64,000 nt of DNA from Phycomyces nitens (taxonomy: Eukaryota > Mucoromycota > Mucoromycetes > Mucorales > Phycomycetaceae): positions 6,510,001 to 6,574,000 of the forward strand of contig JAHRBC010000003.1 in assembly GCA_022702545.1 (NCBI GenBank), given 5' to 3'. How positions within the stretch are numbered: position 1 is the stretch's first letter; each line of letters opens with the position of its first letter. A program made the translations under genes and the position numbers. Positions 60,969 to 64,000 of the stretch are shown here, in pieces. Below the pieces are notes generated by a model. It was not told where the DNA came from. It worked only from the letters and a program-made list of their open reading frames with translations, and ran no database searches.

Positions 60969-61290
60969 AGCGGGCACGACGTTTCTTGATGGGGTCTAGT
61001 ATTTCTAGATGTTATGGTGTCTGGACATTTTCTTAGAGCTTCATGTTACAATTTAAACTTTTTGACATCAAAATACACCGAGAATATAAGCTAAATTTAA
61101 TATATCACCTCCATTACAAGTTAAAATCGTTTTTAAAGTATGTTATTTATAGAAGAAATGTTAAAGTCTTAGGGACCAGATATATTTATTAGACACCGGA
61201 CAGCACGTCACAATTAAAATGTCCGGTGGAATCAAAAGGTCGTGCCCGCTCAAAAACGTCGTGCCCCATACAGAAACGTCGTGCCCCTAA
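60969..61290. repeat. Small inverted-repeat (MITE-like) element abutting the duplication edge
   Basis: GGGCACGACGTTTCT at 60972-60986 is the exact inverse complement of 61272-61286. In addition AGCGGGCACGAC at 60969-60980 is the exact inverse complement of 61239-61250, and a third CGTCGTGCCCC lies at 61257-61267. So the right end has three motif copies and the left end one. Inside, CACCGGACA (61192-61200) and TGTCCGGTG (61220-61228) form a perfect 9-bp hairpin. There is no coding capacity. The element ends within about 10 bp of the left boundary of duplication copy B (61299). The class is unknown; target-site duplication is not clear. Confidence 0.6.
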
Positions 61291-61298
61291 GTTTAGCG

Positions 61299-63710
61299 AT
61301 TCTTGATATTCTTGGAGTGTATATCATTCTCAATACTTTAATTTTGACATTTCCCCCCTTGGGATCTAAAACCAAACCAAACTCGATACTCACCAATTAT
61401 TACCAATATGTTTTCCCAGAATAAAAATATTCTAGACAACAATACATTATTACTACAATATTCAATAACATGGAGCACATAATGGCACGAAATAAAGAGA
61501 TATAGATTGTACTGGAAACAGTAAATTGAATAAACTTATTGTAATGACTAAAAATGGATAGCTTTAGAACAACAAGTTGTCTTTATGCAAATAATATTTT
61601 TGAGGAAATAATGCTGCCCACATTACAAAATGAAATTCACATCAATACAAAATAAAGATATTCCAAGGTTTTTTTTCCCAGATCTCCCCTTTCTTCTCTA
61701 TATACAATAATCGGCTCAATACTAGCATCCGAATCACACTTCAAATATCTAGCCACTTTATACCCACAGTTGTGCACTAGTTGGTAGAAATAATAAACAT
61801 AAAGCATAAAACCTGTATTCCCAAATATTATTCATAGGGGTTTACAGACACATTTAGGATTTTTATTGTTCTTCTTCTTTTCAATGCCTTTTTTTACTTG
61901 TAATAAAGTTTCCGACGTTTGGTTTGACGTTGATATCATCATCGATAAGCTACTCCAAGGTGAGATAATTTGGGAGTAATTAACACAAAGAGGCCTGTGT
62001 GTTATACTTACTGTCTAATTCATCTGTAGCACAAAGCCATCAGAAACAAAAAACACACTGTCTGTGTGAAGGTGAAATCGAGTACTTGTGTAGGACAGTA
62101 CAGACTGTCTTTTTAAATCAACCAATGCTGCTTGAAGTATCCAGTCCAGTAAAGATATGTGGAGATTTCCATGGTCAATATCCAGACCTTATTAGAGTAT
62201 TCGATACTTGCCTTTATCCACCAAATTCGAGTTATCTGTTTCTAGGAGATTATGTAGATAGAGGCAAACAATCTATCGAGACAATATGTCTGCTCTTTGC
62301 ATTCAAGATAAAGAATCCGGAAACGTTCAATCTCTTGAGAGGAAATCACGAGACGGCCAGTATCTCGCGTGTGTACGGATTTTACGATGAATGTAAGAAC
62401 TATAACTGATAAACAAGGAATTGACTAGTTCTTTAGGTAAACGGATGTTCAATGTCAAATTATGGAAGACGTTTATCAATTGCTTCAATTGCATGCCTGT
62501 TGCTGCCATAATTGATAGCAAAATCTTGTGTATGCATGGAGGTATTTCAGCAGATATCACCAACCTCGACCAGATTCGAGCCATCGAACGGCCAGTGGAC
62601 ATTCCGGATTCAGGTATACCAGACGACTATATAAAAGAGATTGTTTATTTTTGGAATTTTAAAAGTATACAATTAACCGTTACCAATATAGGCATTCTTT
62701 GTGATCTTCTGTGGGCCGACCCCAGTAATGAACACACAGGGTGGCAAGAGAGTACAAGAGGTGTATCGTACACATTTGGTCCCGATGCTTTGTCAAACTT
62801 TCTAGATAAGATGGGACTTCAGCTTATCTGTAGAGCTCATCAGGTCGTGGAAGATGGCTATGAGTTCTTTGGCAACAAAGGTCTGGTTACGATATTCTCG
62901 GCTACTAATTACTGTGGCGAATTCGATAACGCTGGATGTGTATTGAAAATAGACCGGTCATTGACCTGTTCATTTGAGGTAATTTTCTTTGGCCAGGAAT
63001 AGACACATGGTTTTTTGATCAATTGCATATTGAATCACATCATATCGTGCCTTGTAAATGCCTAATAATACTCTTATCATCTTTATCACAGATCTTCAAG
63101 CCAAAGAATCGCAAACCTACTAGTTACATCTATGCTGATGATCCTGATAGAAAATCCAAATTGCTTGCCCTGGACAATTAATTGGCTGATGGTATTTGGA
63201 CTACAAGCACAGAAGATTGTAATGGTTCTTATTTAGTCGACAATCTTTTAGTCCTATCAATCAAATATGCCCTTTTTTTCTAACTGACATTCAAGGATCA
63301 GTAATCTCTTGAATTATGGACATTTACAAAGATATAAAAACATATATAATCTTATCTTTATAATTAATTCTATATCTTTTTACTTGCTTACAAGACATCA
63401 TGTAGCCTAAACTATCGCATTCTGTGTACAAGCATAGAGCTAATTACCCTTTTTTGTACAATCTACATGCTCATACATTTGCGCCATTTCTTTTTACCAG
63501 ATGTTTATTTATTTTATATGTATTTTTGCTGTCATACCAGATTGCAATGAATCATTAAAGAGAAAAAATGCGTTTATTTGTTGCTGACAACACCATCGAA
63601 CTAATAAAAAAAAACGCAATTATTAATATGCTTTTAATCACAATCTCAAATATCAACTTACGCGAGTCTTGAACCATTCGACGGACTCCTCCTTCTTGAT
63701 GCGGTGGGTG
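61299..63710. repeat. Direct duplication, copy B (PP1-like gene plus RPL11 tail)
   Basis: Paralogue of 55422-57843. This copy holds the complete genomic context on its right (RPL11 continues to the window end), so it is probably the parental arrangement and copy A the derived one (inference). Confidence 0.9.
61884..63181 (+). CDS. PP1-type Ser/Thr phosphatase paralogue B, catalytic motifs intact
   Basis: Exons 61884-61959, 62030-62392, 62437-62613, 62692-62978, 63092-63181 give 330 aa with the same structure as paralogue A. Motifs: [54 protein letters not shown]; the metal-binding Asp and GEF loop residues are present. Substitutions relative to typical PP1 include SAT for SAP before NYC and a TRG in place of DRG before VSYTFG. 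The C-terminus has no TPPR regulatory tail. PP1 dephosphorylates Ser/Thr in complex with regulators such as Sds22, which is also encoded in this window. It is probably an active, divergent PP1-like enzyme. Confidence 0.88.
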
Positions 63711-64000
63711 GCACCAACCTTGGACTTGCAGTGCTTGCGGCGAGCGACACGGTTACCGGGACGGCCCATGACGATGTAGTAGTCCATACCGTAGATACCA
63801 ATGGAGGGATCGTACTTGATACCCAAGTCAATGTGCTCATCAATACCGAAACCAAAGTTACCGGTCTCAGAGAAGTTACGGGCACGGAGTTCGTACTCCT
63901 TGACCTTGAGACCACGCTCGAGGATCTCCTCAGCCTTGGGACCACGGACGGTGACGTGAACGGAGATCTTTTCGTTACGGCGGATACCAAAGGTACGGAC
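63574..64000 (-). CDS. RPL11: 60S ribosomal protein L11 (uL5), 3' part, truncated by the window edge
   Basis: Large-subunit protein that contacts 5S rRNA in the central protuberance. Exons seen: 63662-64000 (continuing beyond the window) and 63574-63600, joined across intron 63601-63661 (GTAAGT...TTAG). Diagnostic segments: [66 protein letters not shown], and the C-terminus [13 protein letters not shown]. The codon bias is strong (CGT, GGT, AAG), as expected for a highly expressed gene and unlike its neighbours. The N-terminal third lies outside the window. Confidence 0.96.

Overview
The window is eukaryotic nuclear DNA from a fungus. It is AT-rich, its genes carry many short introns (about 40-110 bp, GT-AG with a few GC-AG), and the products are core fungal proteins: Rna14, polyubiquitin, Dbp5, Sds22, an Sds3-family protein, EMC4, an RBM26/27-type RNA-binding protein, ribosomal protein L11 and PP1-type phosphatases. 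An abundant Mucorales-type lineage-specific gene family, a MULE-type transposase and a LINE remnant point to an early-diverging filamentous fungus, most likely Mucoromycota. That placement is an inference; no rRNA is present to fix it. All exon joins were made by hand from splice sites, reading phase and family similarity.

Layout. 1-5.9 kb: no gene seen. 5.99-10.9 kb: RNA14 (+). 11.2-12.4 kb: five-unit polyubiquitin (-) with a heat-shock-like promoter. 12.6-15.4 kb: no gene. 15.5-16.2 kb: orphan gene (-). 17.2-28.6 kb: a compact run of plus-strand genes (Dbp5-type helicase, Sds22, Sds3-like, HAD phosphatase, small membrane protein, EMC4). 28.9-31.6 kb: RBM26/27-type gene (-), divergent from a FAM192A/PIP30-type gene (31.9-32.8 kb, +) across a 274-bp promoter with a perfect CRE palindrome. 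35.0-36.7 kb: a regulator with a C-terminal Zn2Cys6 cluster. 37.2-42.3 kb: genomic debris (LINE remnant, inactivated Mucorales-family gene, HTH fragment). 42.3-48.5 kb: AT-rich gene desert. 48.5-54.0 kb: three minus-strand genes (homeobox factor, orphan single-pass membrane protein, PH-domain protein). 55.4-64 kb: a direct duplication of about 2.4 kb carrying a PP1-type phosphatase plus the tail of RPL11. The copies are separated by a dead MULE transposase and a small inverted-repeat element.

Functional links: Rna14, Dbp5 and the RBM26/27 protein act in mRNA 3'-end formation, export and surveillance. Sds22 is a classical PP1 regulator and the window also holds two PP1-like catalytic subunits, one with a mutated metal ligand. 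Polyubiquitin and the PSME3-interacting-type protein belong to ubiquitin/proteasome biology. The points most worth following are the PP1/RPL11 duplication with its putative pseudophosphatase and gene-conversion tract, the unusual number of GC-AG introns, and the small repeat that sits exactly at a duplication boundary.
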